Assembly (NCBI RefSeq): GCF_030816615.1
Contig: NZ_JAUSYD010000001.1
Location: forward strand, 248,001-312,000
DNA: 64,000 nt
DNA from: Streptomyces sp. B1I3
GTDB taxonomy: Bacteria; Actinomycetota; Actinomycetes; Streptomycetales; Streptomycetaceae
Direction of reading: 5' to 3'
Within the stretch, counting starts at the first letter, position 1. The number at the start of each line of letters is the position of its first letter. The notes under the pieces were generated by a model that ran no database searches, was not told the DNA's origin, and worked only from the letters and a program-made list of their open reading frames with translations. Below, piece by piece: positions 1-8,219 of this stretch. The position numbers and the translations under genes were made by a program.

Positions 1-1347
1 GGCGCCGGCGGATACGGGGTCACCTCCGCGCCGGCACCTGGCGACCTTTCGGTCGGCGGCGCACTTGCCATCGGCGCGCACGGCACGGCCACCCCCGCCG
101 TCGGTGAAAGCCCGTCACCCGGCCACGGCTACGGCTCGCTGAGCAACCTGGTCACCGAGCTGACCGCAGTAGTCTGGGACGACGGCGCCGGCAGCTACGT
201 CCTGCGGACCGTCAGCCGAGCCGAGCCCGACTGCGACGCGCTCCTCACCCACGTCGGCCGCTCGCTCGTCACCGAGGCCGTCCTACGGATGGGCACCGAC
301 CACAACCTGCGCTGCCAGTCCTTCCTCGACATCCCAGCCACCGAACTGTTCGCCGCCCCCGGTGCTCCGGCGGGCACGCGGACCCTGGCGCGCTTCGTGG
401 ACCGCACCGGTCGGGTGGAGGCGATCTGGTTCGCCTTCACCGACAGCCCCTGGCTCAAGACCTGGAGCGTCACCCCCAACAGGCCACTCGCCGCGCGTGC
501 GGTCGCAGAGCCGTACAACTACCCGTTCTCCGACTCCATCCCCGAGCCGGTGGCCCGGCTGGCCGGGGACCTGGTCTCAGGGGCATGGGCGAGCGCGCCG
601 CTCTTCGGGCAGGTCCAGTACCTGCTGGCCAAGGTCGCGTTGACCGGCGACATCACCGACGTCCTGCTCTCGGGAACCCTCGTGAGGGACGTGCTGACCG
701 GCGATGTCCTCACCCATCTGCTGGCAGGCGGCTTGCGCTCGGACCTGTGGGGCGCCTCCCGCAACCTGCTGGAGTACGTGCGGCCCACCACGCTGCGCGA
801 GACCGCCAACGGCTACGCCGTCCTGACCCGCCGCGCCGATCTGCAATGGGTGGTCAGCCAGTTCGCCGACTTCTACCGCACGCTGCTCGCGCAGTACGCG
901 GCACGCGGTGAGTACCCGGTCAACGGCCAGGTGGAGATCCGGGTGACCGGCCTGGAGGACCCGTCAGTGTGCGGTGTCCCCGGCGCGCGGCCACCGCTGC
1001 TGTCCGCCCTGCGGCCACGTCCCGACCAGCCGGACGTCGACACCGCCGTGTGGATCGACGTCCTCTCCCTGCCGACCACACCCGCCCTGCACCGCTTCTA
1101 TCGCGACATCGAGCAATTCCTCCTGACCCTGGACGGGGACCGGGCGACGGTCCGCGTGGAGTGGTCCAAGGGCTGGGCCTACAGCGACACCGCCGCGTGG
1201 TCCGACCCGGACGTCCTCACCCGAGCCATCCCCGCCAGCCAGCGCGCCGGGGGCGGTCCGGGCTGGGACGAGGCGGTCGAGATTCTCGACCGCCTCGACC
1301 CCCACCACGTCCTGTCCAGCCCGTTCCTCGACACACTGCTGCGCTGA
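1..1347 (+). CDS. FAD-linked oxidase, covalent-type cholesterol oxidase relative (5' end outside window)
   Basis: The frame is open from base 1 to the stop, giving 448 visible residues without a start. The first ~70 residues are the end of a VAO-type FAD-binding domain, with the loop GGALAIGAHGTA near residues 19-30; in related flavoproteins a His in this domain can hold FAD covalently, so this His is a candidate (inference). The rest matches the substrate-binding domain of type II cholesterol oxidases: EAIWFAFTDSPWLKTWS near residue 140, ANGYAVLTRRADLQWV near 270, SALRPRPDQPDVD near 335 and WSKGWAYSDTAAWSD near 390. Such enzymes oxidise and isomerise 3-beta-hydroxysterols with O2 and are often secreted. 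Any signal peptide would be upstream. Substrate specificity cannot be read here; other FAD-linked alcohol oxidases share the fold. Confidence 0.85.
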   Translation, partial: GAGGYGVTSAPAPGDLSVGGALAIGAHGTATPAVGESPSPGHGYGSLSNLVTELTAVVWDDGAGSYVLRTVSRAEPDCDALLTHVGRSLVTEAVLRMGTDHNLRCQSFLDIPATELFAAPGAPAGTRTLARFVDRTGRVEAIWFAFTDSPWLKTWSVTPNRPLAARAVAEPYNYPFSDSIPEPVARLAGDLVSGAWASAPLFGQVQYLLAKVALTGDITDVLLSGTLVRDVLTGDVLTHLLAGGLRSDLWGASRNLLEYVRPTTLRETANGYAVLTRRADLQWVVSQFADFYRTLLAQYAARGEYPVNGQVEIRVTGLEDPSVCGVPGARPPLLSALRPRPDQPDVDTAVWIDVLSLPTTPALHRFYRDIEQFLLTLDGDRATVRVEWSKGWAYSDTAAWSDPDVLTRAIPASQRAGGGPGWDEAVEILDRLDPHHVLSSPFLDTLLR

Positions 1348-1831
1348 GCCGAGCAGGCAGACACCCCGGCTCCCGGGGCGAGTCATCGTTTCCCGCATGA
1401 TGACGGCCGCCGGTGCCAGGCCTTTGCACCAGGCAGCCGTCCGGTTGCGCATCGGACGTCGACAACCGGATGTCCGCCCGCCCCGCCACAGCGGTTGGGC
1501 GGGCGGGTCGCGGAACTCGGCAGGAGGGGGGTGGTGTCGCCGCTGAGCGCGACACGTCGCCCCATGCTCTCGGTCATGCTCGTCCGCCACATGCGAGCGC
1601 CGCTGCCGTACAGTCGGTCCCCCTCACCTCGGCGGTGATCACCGCAGGCGCACACCGACGAGGGTGGCACCGTGACGACGCCCTTGGCCAGGGCCCGTGA
1701 GTCCCGCGCGAACACCGACTGTCCCTGAAACTGCCGAGGACAATCTCACCCAGCGACGGCAAGGTCGGCCCGAAAACAATGGGCCGACTGGACACCGAGG
1801 ATGTGCCGAGCCTCGACGACCAACAGCCGCA
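1348..1831. other. intergenic, no gene seen
   Basis: Lies between the convergent ends of the oxidase and the MerR gene. Open frames here show no protein-like composition and no clear hairpin was recognised. Confidence 0.5.
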
Positions 1832-2821
1832 CTACTCGGACCGGCGCTCGTTCTGCAACCGCGCGCTGCAAGCGCCCCGGGCGGCCGCCGCACGTCCCGG
1901 GTCGGAGTTCAGCGCGGCCAGTAGCCAGTCGTGTGACGTGCCCGGATTCGGCGCGGGCCGGTCGCCGTGCCTGCTGACGAGCTCGGCCGTCAGCTCCCAG
2001 TACCGGTCGAGGCGCGGGTCCGCCGCGAGCCGCCGTGCGAGCGCACGGCGGAAGTCGGGGGTGTCGGGGGCGTTGGCGGCACGTGCGTAGGCGTCCACGA
2101 ACCCGTCCAGCGCCTCCCCCGCGTGCGGCTCTGCGCCTTGGCGCATCTGAGCGGCCGCCAGGTCGTACGCCTCGGCAAGGCCCGCGTACAGCACGGCCGA
2201 CCCGCGCGCCCCCACCGATCGGTGCGCGTGGGGCTGGGTGGGCGCGTCGCCGTCACAGGGTCCGGTCACCATGGCGTACAGCCGGGCGAATGCGAGCACT
2301 TGGGCCGGTTCGGGGCACTGCGGCGGCTGCGGGACAGCGGCCTCGAGGAAGGCGCTGACGGACCGGGGTGGCATCCGCGGTGGCAGCCACGCACGCCAGA
2401 ACCTCGCCAGAGGGGCGGTGTTCGGGGGCGCGGTCACGGCTCCTATCAGGAGCAGACGGCCGGGGCGATCGGACTTCGGACTCTCCTGTACGGCGCGGAG
2501 CGCGGCCTCTCTCCAGCGCAAGGCAGCGAGCTGTGTCCCGAGCTCGGCCAGTTGTCCCGCGACGGCGTCCTCCAGAGCCCCGCCCGTCCGGCCGGCGGCG
2601 TTCTCGTCCTCGTCGTCGAGGACGCGGTGCACCGTGGAGACCGGCAGGTCCAGGGTGCGCAGGGCGCGGATCAGCCGCAACCGCTCCAAGGCGTCGGGGC
2701 CGTAGCGGCGGTGTCCGCCGGAACTCCGGGACGCTTCGGGCAGCAGGGCGCGGTCGGAGTAGAAGCGGACCGTCTTGACGCTGACCTCCGCTCGCCGGGC
2801 GAGTTCGCCGATGCCGCACAT
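1832..2821 (-). CDS. MerR-family transcriptional regulator
   Basis: A 329-residue protein with an N-terminal MerR winged HTH: GIGELARRAEVSVKTVRFYSD (about residues 3-23), then the wing and SSGGHRRYGPDALERLRLIRA. A helical region (residues ~75-125) fits the dimerisation coiled coil. The remaining ~200 residues are a long Ala/Arg-rich effector domain of unknown ligand, much larger than metal-sensing MerR proteins (~130-150 aa). I chose the ATG at 2821; an upstream GTG at 2842 is in frame but would abut the divergent promoter elements. The gene is divergent from the double hydrolase at 2937, and the spacer holds a MerR-type promoter, so control of that hydrolase and itself is likely (inference). 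Confidence 0.88.
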   Translation of the reverse strand: MCGIGELARRAEVSVKTVRFYSDRALLPEASRSSGGHRRYGPDALERLRLIRALRTLDLPVSTVHRVLDDEDENAAGRTGGALEDAVAGQLAELGTQLAALRWREAALRAVQESPKSDRPGRLLLIGAVTAPPNTAPLARFWRAWLPPRMPPRSVSAFLEAAVPQPPQCPEPAQVLAFARLYAMVTGPCDGDAPTQPHAHRSVGARGSAVLYAGLAEAYDLAAAQMRQGAEPHAGEALDGFVDAYARAANAPDTPDFRRALARRLAADPRLDRYWELTAELVSRHGDRPAPNPGTSHDWLLAALNSDPGRAAAARGACSARLQNERRSE

Positions 2822-2842
2822 GCCGTCCCATGACGAGAACAC

Positions 2843-2873
2843 TTGAACCTCCCTCCGGGGGAGTTTCTACGGT
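2843..2873 (+). promoter_or_regulatory. MerR-type promoter with operator in a 19-bp spacer
   Basis: TTGAAC (2843-2848) and TACGGT (2868-2873) are separated by 19 bp, the over-long spacer that MerR activators correct by twisting DNA. The spacer holds the inverted repeat CTCCC-TCCGG-GGGAG (2849-2863), extended imperfectly to AACCTCCC/GGGAGTTT. It reads toward the hydrolase at 2937. MerR control is inferred from geometry and the adjacent merR-like gene. Confidence 0.7.
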
Positions 2874-2936
2874 ACCGGCGAGGGGTCGGCCGGAGCTCGT
2901 GCCGGTCCGCGGACGACGGCGTATCGAGGAGAGACC

Positions 2937-4460
2937 ATGACCGCATTCATCCTGGTGTCCGGCATGTTCACCGGACCGCACGTGTGGCACGACACGGCGG
3001 CCCGGCTGACAGCGGCGGGTTCCGACGTCCGTACGGTGCCGCTCGGCGGGCTCGGCGGGGTCCCCGCCGCCCCGGGTGCGGTCATCGACCTCGAGTCGCA
3101 CATCGCGGATGTCGTCGCGGTGATCGACTCGGTCGCGCGTACGACGCCCGCGGAGATCGTCCTGGTCGGTCATGACTACGGCATCCATCCGGTGCTGGGT
3201 GCCGCCGACCGTCGCGCCGAGTCGATCGCCCGGATCGTCTACCTGGACTCGGGACTGCCTCAGGACGGCGTCCCCGCTCTGGCCTCCGTCGCCGACCGGC
3301 ATTTGCGTGAAGAGGTGATGCGGCGTGCGGCCGAGGACGGGTCCCGGTCGGCCGAGCTGCCGCCTCCGGCGCGTGAGGACTGGCAGCTCTGGGGCAGCGT
3401 CGCAGGTGTACCGGACTCGGCGCTGGACCGGCTCACCGAGCTCGCCGAGCCTCAGCCGCTGGGCACGCTGCTCCAGCCGCTGAGCCTGACCGGGGCGGTC
3501 TCCTCGGTCCCCTTCGCCGGAGTGCTGTGCACCCACAACGGGGCGGGGATCGCGATGGTCCAGGCCCGGGTGGACCTCGGGGAGCCCTCACTCCAGGCAC
3601 TGGCCGATCCCCGGGTGACGTTCTTCGAACTGGCCACGGGGCATTGGCCGATGCTGTCCAGCCCGGATGAGCTGGCACAGACCCTGTTGCAGGCCGCAGC
3701 CGGCGAAGGGCACCGGCTCGCTCCCGCGAACGCCGCAGAGCCTCCGGCCCATCTGCGCCCGTTCCTGCTGGACCTGCCCGCGGCACCCGTCGAGCGGATC
3801 GCACACGTCGATCTTCACCTCCCGTCCGCGCGCGGCCCCCGGCCGGCGGTCCTGATCATGCACGGAGGCCCCGTCCCCGCAGGGGCCCGCCCGACTCCCA
3901 GGGAGTGGCCGGGCATGGTGGGGTACGCCCGTTACGCCGCCGCACGGGGGGTGGTGGGCGTGACGGTCGACCACCGCCTGCACGACGTGACGGACTACGA
4001 GCGTGCCGCCGACGACGTGGCCGCCGCGGTGGAGCTGGTCCGGTCGGATCCGCGGGTGGACGCGGACCGGATCGCCCTCTGGTTCTTCTCGGGCAGCGGC
4101 CTGATCAGTGCCGAGTGGCTGGCGGCGCCTCCGCCGTGGCTGCGCTGCCTGGCGGCGAACTACCCGGTCATGGCGCCGCTGCCGAACTGGGGGCGCGTCG
4201 GGAGCCGCTTCAGCCCGGCGGACGCGATCGCCCACGCCGGCGACCTGCCCGTCGTGCTCGTGCGCGTCGGGCTGGAGACCGCCGAGATCGCCGTCACCGT
4301 GGAGGCGTTCCTGGGCGCTGCGAAGGAGAGCGGGGCGAACATCGAGGTGGTTGACGTACCGGACGGCCACCACAGTTTCGAGGCAGTCGATCCCACCGAC
4401 GCGTCCCGCGCTGCCGTACACCAGGTCATGCGCAGCGTAATGGGGCATCTCACGGCCTGA
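2937..4460 (+). CDS. fusion of two alpha/beta-hydrolase domains
   Basis: A 507-residue cytoplasmic protein (no signal peptide) with a GAGGAG ribosome site before the ATG. Residues 1-240 resemble EstC/salicylate-esterase-like hydrolases: FILVSGMFTGPHVWHDTA at the N-terminus, a nucleophile elbow VGHDYG near residue 76, and ATGHWPM near 230 with the likely catalytic His. The elbow has Asp where most members have Ser, as in haloalkane dehalogenases. Residues 265-507 form a second hydrolase of dienelactone-hydrolase type: LIMHGG oxyanion loop near 305, FFSGSG elbow near 383 and DGHHSF near 480. Two complete hydrolase domains in one chain are unusual. It stands alone behind the MerR promoter. Substrate unknown; ester or detoxification chemistry is inference. 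Confidence 0.82.
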   Translation: MTAFILVSGMFTGPHVWHDTAARLTAAGSDVRTVPLGGLGGVPAAPGAVIDLESHIADVVAVIDSVARTTPAEIVLVGHDYGIHPVLGAADRRAESIARIVYLDSGLPQDGVPALASVADRHLREEVMRRAAEDGSRSAELPPPAREDWQLWGSVAGVPDSALDRLTELAEPQPLGTLLQPLSLTGAVSSVPFAGVLCTHNGAGIAMVQARVDLGEPSLQALADPRVTFFELATGHWPMLSSPDELAQTLLQAAAGEGHRLAPANAAEPPAHLRPFLLDLPAAPVERIAHVDLHLPSARGPRPAVLIMHGGPVPAGARPTPREWPGMVGYARYAAARGVVGVTVDHRLHDVTDYERAADDVAAAVELVRSDPRVDADRIALWFFSGSGLISAEWLAAPPPWLRCLAANYPVMAPLPNWGRVGSRFSPADAIAHAGDLPVVLVRVGLETAEIAVTVEAFLGAAKESGANIEVVDVPDGHHSFEAVDPTDASRAAVHQVMRSVMGHLTA

Positions 4461-4784
4461 TCCGCCCGATCGATACCGACCTGGCCTCGACAGGCGGTGG
4501 GAGCAAGGAGCCTGCTGATGCCCGCTCTCACGCACGGACGCCACGGCTCCCGGCCGGGCACCTGGCATGGATGGGTCCCGACGCGGGCGACAGTGGCGCT
4601 GATCCGCCACTCAACTGCAAGCCGCTTGCGAGCGCGGGCAGGTACGACTTCCGAAGCCCTGCAGCAGAGCTCCGGTTCATGCTGCCGGGGTGGGCGGATG
4701 ACGTACGGCAGGCCTGCTGCGAGCTGCACCCGGGCATCGCCGGCGCAGCCCGTAACCCGCCGGTAGTTGGCTCGGAAGCTCAGC
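4461..4784. other. intergenic, no gene seen
   Basis: Between the convergent hydrolase and cupin genes. No protein-like frame was recognised. Confidence 0.4.
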
Positions 4785-5303
4785 TCACGGCTCGCCGAGA
4801 AGCTTGAGTCCGTATTGTTCTTTGAGCTCGTCAGCCCAGTCGGGGACGAACTCGAGGTTGTAACCAGCTGCCAACTCGGCGCGGCGCGCTTCGAATTCCT
4901 CCGGACTGCCCGCCGTCTGCGCCAACTTCCCCAGCGACTCGAAAAACCGCTCGAAGCCGGCAGGCCAGATGACCTCCAGCAACCTCCCCGGCTCGCTGCC
5001 CGCATTCCAGAACGTGTGCGGGACTCCACGTGGCTTGAACACGTAGGTGCCCACACCGGCGGTGGCGACCCGGTCGCCGACTCTCACCCCGAAGGTTCCC
5101 TCCAGGACGTACGACAGTTCGTCCTCGCTCTCGTGCACATGGGGAGGCACCAGACGCCCGGGCTCCATCGGGTGCTCCACGATGGCGAGACTCTCACGGG
5201 TGGCGTCGCCCGAGACCTTGAAGTCGACGCCCAGGCCGCCGAGGTCGGTGTTCTCCCCCTCGCCGGGGTTGATCACGAGGAGACCATTGGGATCGGTGAT
5301 CAT
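4785..5303 (-). CDS. cupin-domain protein, quercetinase-like
   Basis: 172 residues with one central cupin_2 barrel. Motif 1 is PPHVHESEDELSYVLEG (about residues 53-69), giving the His-x-His and Glu metal ligands; motif 2 is PRGVPHTFWN (about 91-100), giving the third His. A C-terminal helical tail (GSPEEFEARRAELAAGYNLEF) is common in actinobacterial cupins annotated as quercetin-dioxygenase-like. A GGGAG site precedes the ATG. Metal-dependent dioxygenase or isomerase activity is possible, but the substrate is not evident. It lies next to a hydrolase relic and is not in an operon. Confidence 0.85.
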   Translation of the reverse strand: MITDPNGLLVINPGEGENTDLGGLGVDFKVSGDATRESLAIVEHPMEPGRLVPPHVHESEDELSYVLEGTFGVRVGDRVATAGVGTYVFKPRGVPHTFWNAGSEPGRLLEVIWPAGFERFFESLGKLAQTAGSPEEFEARRAELAAGYNLEFVPDWADELKEQYGLKLLGEP

Positions 5304-5468
5304 GGTTCCGGCTCCCTTCGCTCACTTACCAGCTTGCGCTCGTGGAGAAGGGCACGCCAGGCCGATCGTGCCGGCTGCGCTTTCAGCCCTGACCGCGGGT
5401 GGGGACCTCCGCTTCCATCCGTCTCAGGCCGCGGAGGGAGTCGGACGCCGAGACCATCGCGACGCGCG

Positions 5469-5717
5469 CAGGACTCCGAGCACTGGGGGGCGCGCTTCAC
5501 GTCCGCGCTGAAGGTCTCCGGGCCGATCGCCGTGGCGAGCCATGACATCGGCGGCGCCGTCGCCCGGCATCTCCTTACCCACGACTGGTTACAGGCGTCC
5601 CGGCTTGCCTTGGTCAACTCGATCCTCCACGACTCGTGGCCGGCGCCCCACGTGGCCCGGTTCCGTGGCTCGGGGCCACCGCCGAGGTCGTATTCGCCGC
5701 CCGCCGGAAGGCGGTGA
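5469..5717 (+). pseudogene. remnant of an alpha/beta-fold hydrolase
   Basis: In one frame the translation VSGPIAVASHDIGGAVA followed by LALVNSILHDSWPAPHVARFR matches the elbow strand and following segment of haloalkane-dehalogenase-like alpha/beta hydrolases (SHDIGGAVA elbow with Asp). There is no N-terminal lid or HG oxyanion part upstream and the match ends before the catalytic His. Only ~75 residues of a ~280-residue protein survive, so it is a truncated relic. It appears unrelated to the 2937 hydrolase apart from the fold. Confidence 0.6.
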
Positions 5718-6002
5718 CGGCGTCGCTGTCGGGGGATGAGGGGCGACGAGTATCAGCCGGCCGAGGCCTCCCGTGCGCCGTCCAGGTCGGGCACGCGCGT
5801 GCGCGGTGGCGTCCGCGACGGCCTGCGGTGTCCAAGTAGGCACAGAGGCGAAGCGTGCAGCGCTGTGCCGCCGCGGCGCCGGGCGTTCAGACGGGCTCGG
5901 AGACGACCAGGACCGCCTTTTTGGTCCGCACGGCCGTACTAATGGTCTGCATGAGGGCGACTAGCTCACTGGGAGGCACGCAGAAATCTGTCCTCGCTGG
6001 AG
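5718..6002. other. intergenic, no gene seen
   Basis: GC-rich spacer between the hydrolase relic and the non-coding transcription unit. The G+C content falls after about 5930, just before the promoter at 6003. Confidence 0.4.
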
Positions 6003-6031
6003 TAGACATTGAGGCGCGGAGTGGTTATGGT
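6003..6031 (+). promoter_or_regulatory. vegetative-type promoter of the non-coding unit
   Basis: TAGACA (6003-6008) and TATGGT (6026-6031) are separated by exactly 17 bp, close to the consensus of principal (HrdB-like) sigma factors. Transcription would start near 6038. No coding frame follows; the next clear element downstream is the palindromic terminator at 6608-6639. Confidence 0.6.
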
Positions 6032-6037
6032 TTCTCT

Positions 6038-6639
6038 CGTAACGGAGATCAACGGGGCCTGGCTGAGACGAACAGCCGGTCAAAAGTACGCAGTTGCAGT
6101 ACGCAGGGCGGTGCGGTGGTGGAGTTCTGAAGCCAGAGCGGTTGCAGGATGGCGACGGGACTGACGACCGGACCGGGTGGCCCGCAGTGATCAGGGGCCG
6201 CCGCAAGCAGTACGGCAGTACCAGCAGTGGTTGTCAGCAGTACCTCGGCAAAGGCGCCTGACTGCGGCGCGCGTGCCGGGAAGTTCGGCAGCGGGGTTCC
6301 AAGCCAGAGCGCATGCATGACGGGCGACGGGGCTGGCTGCCGGAACGTGGCGCTGATCAAGGCCACAGGCAGTATGCAGTTGCAGTTCGGTAAGTGATTG
6401 GTTCAGAGGGAAAGAACGGAGGAGCAAGGCGCCATCAGGATCGCCCGGACGGAAGCACTGAGTCCGGGTACCGCAGGACATCGATAGTGAGGTGGTCTCC
6501 GGTCAAGCAACCGCGATCCCCGCGCCCCCGACGCCGTTCAGGTCGGGTCTGCGGAAACAGAAGGCCGGCGCAGCACGAAGGCCGGCAGATGGTGTAGCAG
6601 TTCCTTCGGGGCCCTGGTGCCGTACGGCACCAGGGCCCC
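6038..6639 (+). ncRNA. candidate long structured non-coding RNA (~600 nt)
   Basis: The stretch is less G+C-biased than its surroundings and lacks the three-base G/C periodicity of its gene neighbours; stops interrupt every plus frame. Paired repeats are nested: GCAGTTGCAGT at 6090-6100 and 6376-6386, and AAGCCAGAGCG at 6130-6140 and 6301-6311. Hairpins are visible, for example CCCGGAC/GTCCGGG at 6444-6468 and CCCGAC/GTCGGG at 6527-6547, and GAAGGCCGGC occurs twice (6560-6569, 6577-6586). It is bounded by a good promoter and a perfect palindrome. It does not match the RNase P, tmRNA, SRP or 6S sequences I know. It could be a relic of a translated gene, but no protein similarity was recognised. 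Confidence 0.5.
6608..6639. terminator. perfect 32-bp palindromic terminator
   Basis: Two 16-base arms (GGGGCCCTGGTGCCGT and its exact complement) with no fixed loop. It lacks a U-tract, as is common in Streptomyces terminators. Being symmetrical, it can serve the plus-strand RNA unit and the minus-strand genes ending at 6669. Confidence 0.8.
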
Positions 6640-6668
6640 TCCAGCGTGTCCTACGGGGAAGCGGTGAC

Positions 6669-6974
6669 TCAGAGGTCCGCGAGTTCTGCCTTGAGCTCCG
6701 AAATCCGCGACAGCGTCCGATCAGTCTTGCCGGAGAAGATCCCGACAGCTGTCCGCAACCCGGGAGCCGCGTGCATCTCGCCCGCCCCTGTGAAGTCCAT
6801 CTGCCTCTTCTCGGTTCTCCCGTACGACAGGACAACGCAGTCATCGTAGGGAGTGCCAGTCACGCCCAGCAGCCAGATGACCAACGTGTCCGGCTGTTGG
6901 GGCGCGCCGGAGTAAGCCTGGAGTCGGGCGCCCCAGACCTGCGTGTCTGCGACACCAGTCGTCATGCATGACAT
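6669..6974 (-). CDS. hypothetical protein (101 aa)
   Basis: Not recognised. The protein has sensible composition: a predicted beta-rich N-terminal half (TQVWGARLQAYSG, DTLVIWLLGVTGTPYDDCVVLSYG) and a C-terminal charged helix (RTLSRISELKAELADL). It lies 9 bp behind the HEAT-like gene on the same strand and ahead of the palindromic terminator, so it is probably the last gene of a three-gene operon starting at 9085. Two Met codons (6974, 6965) could start it; neither has a strong ribosome site. Confidence 0.55.
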   Translation of the reverse strand: MSCMTTGVADTQVWGARLQAYSGAPQQPDTLVIWLLGVTGTPYDDCVVLSYGRTEKRQMDFTGAGEMHAAPGLRTAVGIFSGKTDRTLSRISELKAELADL

Positions 6975-6983
6975 CGTCAGCAG

Positions 6984-8219
6984 TTACGGCAGATCACGCT
7001 CTGCCACGATTCCCGACGCCACGTCTTCGAGGACGAGGCCCGGAAGGATGGCCAGTCCCAGACTCTGAAGATCCACGTTCGGGCCGGCTGCCTTCTCTGC
7101 AGCGCTGGGCAGCCAGGAGGCCAGCCGGTCCAATGCAGGTTCCAAGCCTTCTCGGTCGTTGCTCAGCAGGGATGCCACGAGCGACACGACATCGGCGCGG
7201 GAGCTGCCTGCTGGAGCCGGCAGAGTAGCCAGTCCTGCGAGTGCGCGCTCGTCACGAGTGCCACAGAGCGCGGTGAGGGCGGCAAGCGCGAATCGGACGG
7301 CATCGCTCTCGTCCTCCCATCGGGACAGCAGCCTGGGCAGCTCGCCGCCGATGGCCCGTCGTGTCAGGTAGTCAGCTGCAGACTTCTCCCAGGCGCCCCC
7401 GAACGCGGTGATGCGATCGGCCAGGGAGACTTCTGCCGCAGGCCCCGAAGCAGCGAACCGCAGCAGGTCGCCGAGCAGAACCAACCGGCTGCCGGGCGCG
7501 ATGTTGTCGTCGCAGACCAGCTCGACGAGGAACGGGACGGCCTCGACGGTGGTGTCGGTACAAGTGCCCTGGTGGGCCACGGCATCCGCGAGATCGCCGA
7601 GAAAATCACCCGTGGACCCATAGGGCTCGCCGAACGCGAACTCCTCGTCGAGCAGCCATCCCACGGCGTCCGGAACGCTCTCCACGTTGCCGTACATGCG
7701 CTCTGCGACCGCCACTACGGCCTGGACCACCGCTGCGGGCTCACCAACCTCACTGCACTTCCACGGCGGACCGGCCGGAGGCCGCGAGGGGTCCTTGGGC
7801 AGAGGACTCGGAAGGGCGACATCGGCGCCGGCCTGCTCATGGACCAGGCCGTCCCGTGTGAAGACTCCTTCGAGAGTCGCAGCATGCCCCTCGCTGTACC
7901 CCTGCTGAAAACCGCCGTGTGCTCGGGCCACATGGGCCACCCGAATCCGTTCACTCCGAAAGAACGGGTCGAGAGCCCTGCGCTCCTGCCCGCAGTAGAC
8001 GGCCAGCGAGAAAACCTGCCACCACCCCTCCAGCTCCGGGTCCATCGACGGCTGGCCGTACCAGAAGCTCGACGGAACGAACCGGAAGTGATCGTGGACG
8101 CGCACCGCCGTCAGACGGTGCCCCATCCCGGACAACTCGGCCGCGGCGGCGCGGGCAGCGCCCTCGCTCGGCAGGCTCAGCGTGTACTGGACTCCCCAAG
8201 CGGGAGGTACCGCGGCCAT
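6984..8219 (-). CDS. hypothetical protein with HEAT-like C-terminal half
   Basis: 411 residues, starting at the ATG at 8219 that overlaps the stop of the DUF1963 gene as TGATG, which indicates translational coupling; a longer upstream in-frame extension is rejected because it only shadows that gene. Residues 1-130 are a mixed alpha/beta domain (WGVQYTLSLPSEGAARAA, VHDHFRFVPSSFWYG, WWQVFSLAVYCGQ). Residues ~165-400 are helical repeats rich in Leu/Ala (VEAVPFLVELVCD, RLVLLGDLLRFAA, AVRFALAALTALCG), reminiscent of HEAT repeats used for protein contacts. Function unknown. Its operon partners suggest a shared accessory role. Confidence 0.75.
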   Translation of the reverse strand: MAAVPPAWGVQYTLSLPSEGAARAAAAELSGMGHRLTAVRVHDHFRFVPSSFWYGQPSMDPELEGWWQVFSLAVYCGQERRALDPFFRSERIRVAHVARAHGGFQQGYSEGHAATLEGVFTRDGLVHEQAGADVALPSPLPKDPSRPPAGPPWKCSEVGEPAAVVQAVVAVAERMYGNVESVPDAVGWLLDEEFAFGEPYGSTGDFLGDLADAVAHQGTCTDTTVEAVPFLVELVCDDNIAPGSRLVLLGDLLRFAASGPAAEVSLADRITAFGGAWEKSAADYLTRRAIGGELPRLLSRWEDESDAVRFALAALTALCGTRDERALAGLATLPAPAGSSRADVVSLVASLLSNDREGLEPALDRLASWLPSAAEKAAGPNVDLQSLGLAILPGLVLEDVASGIVAERDLP

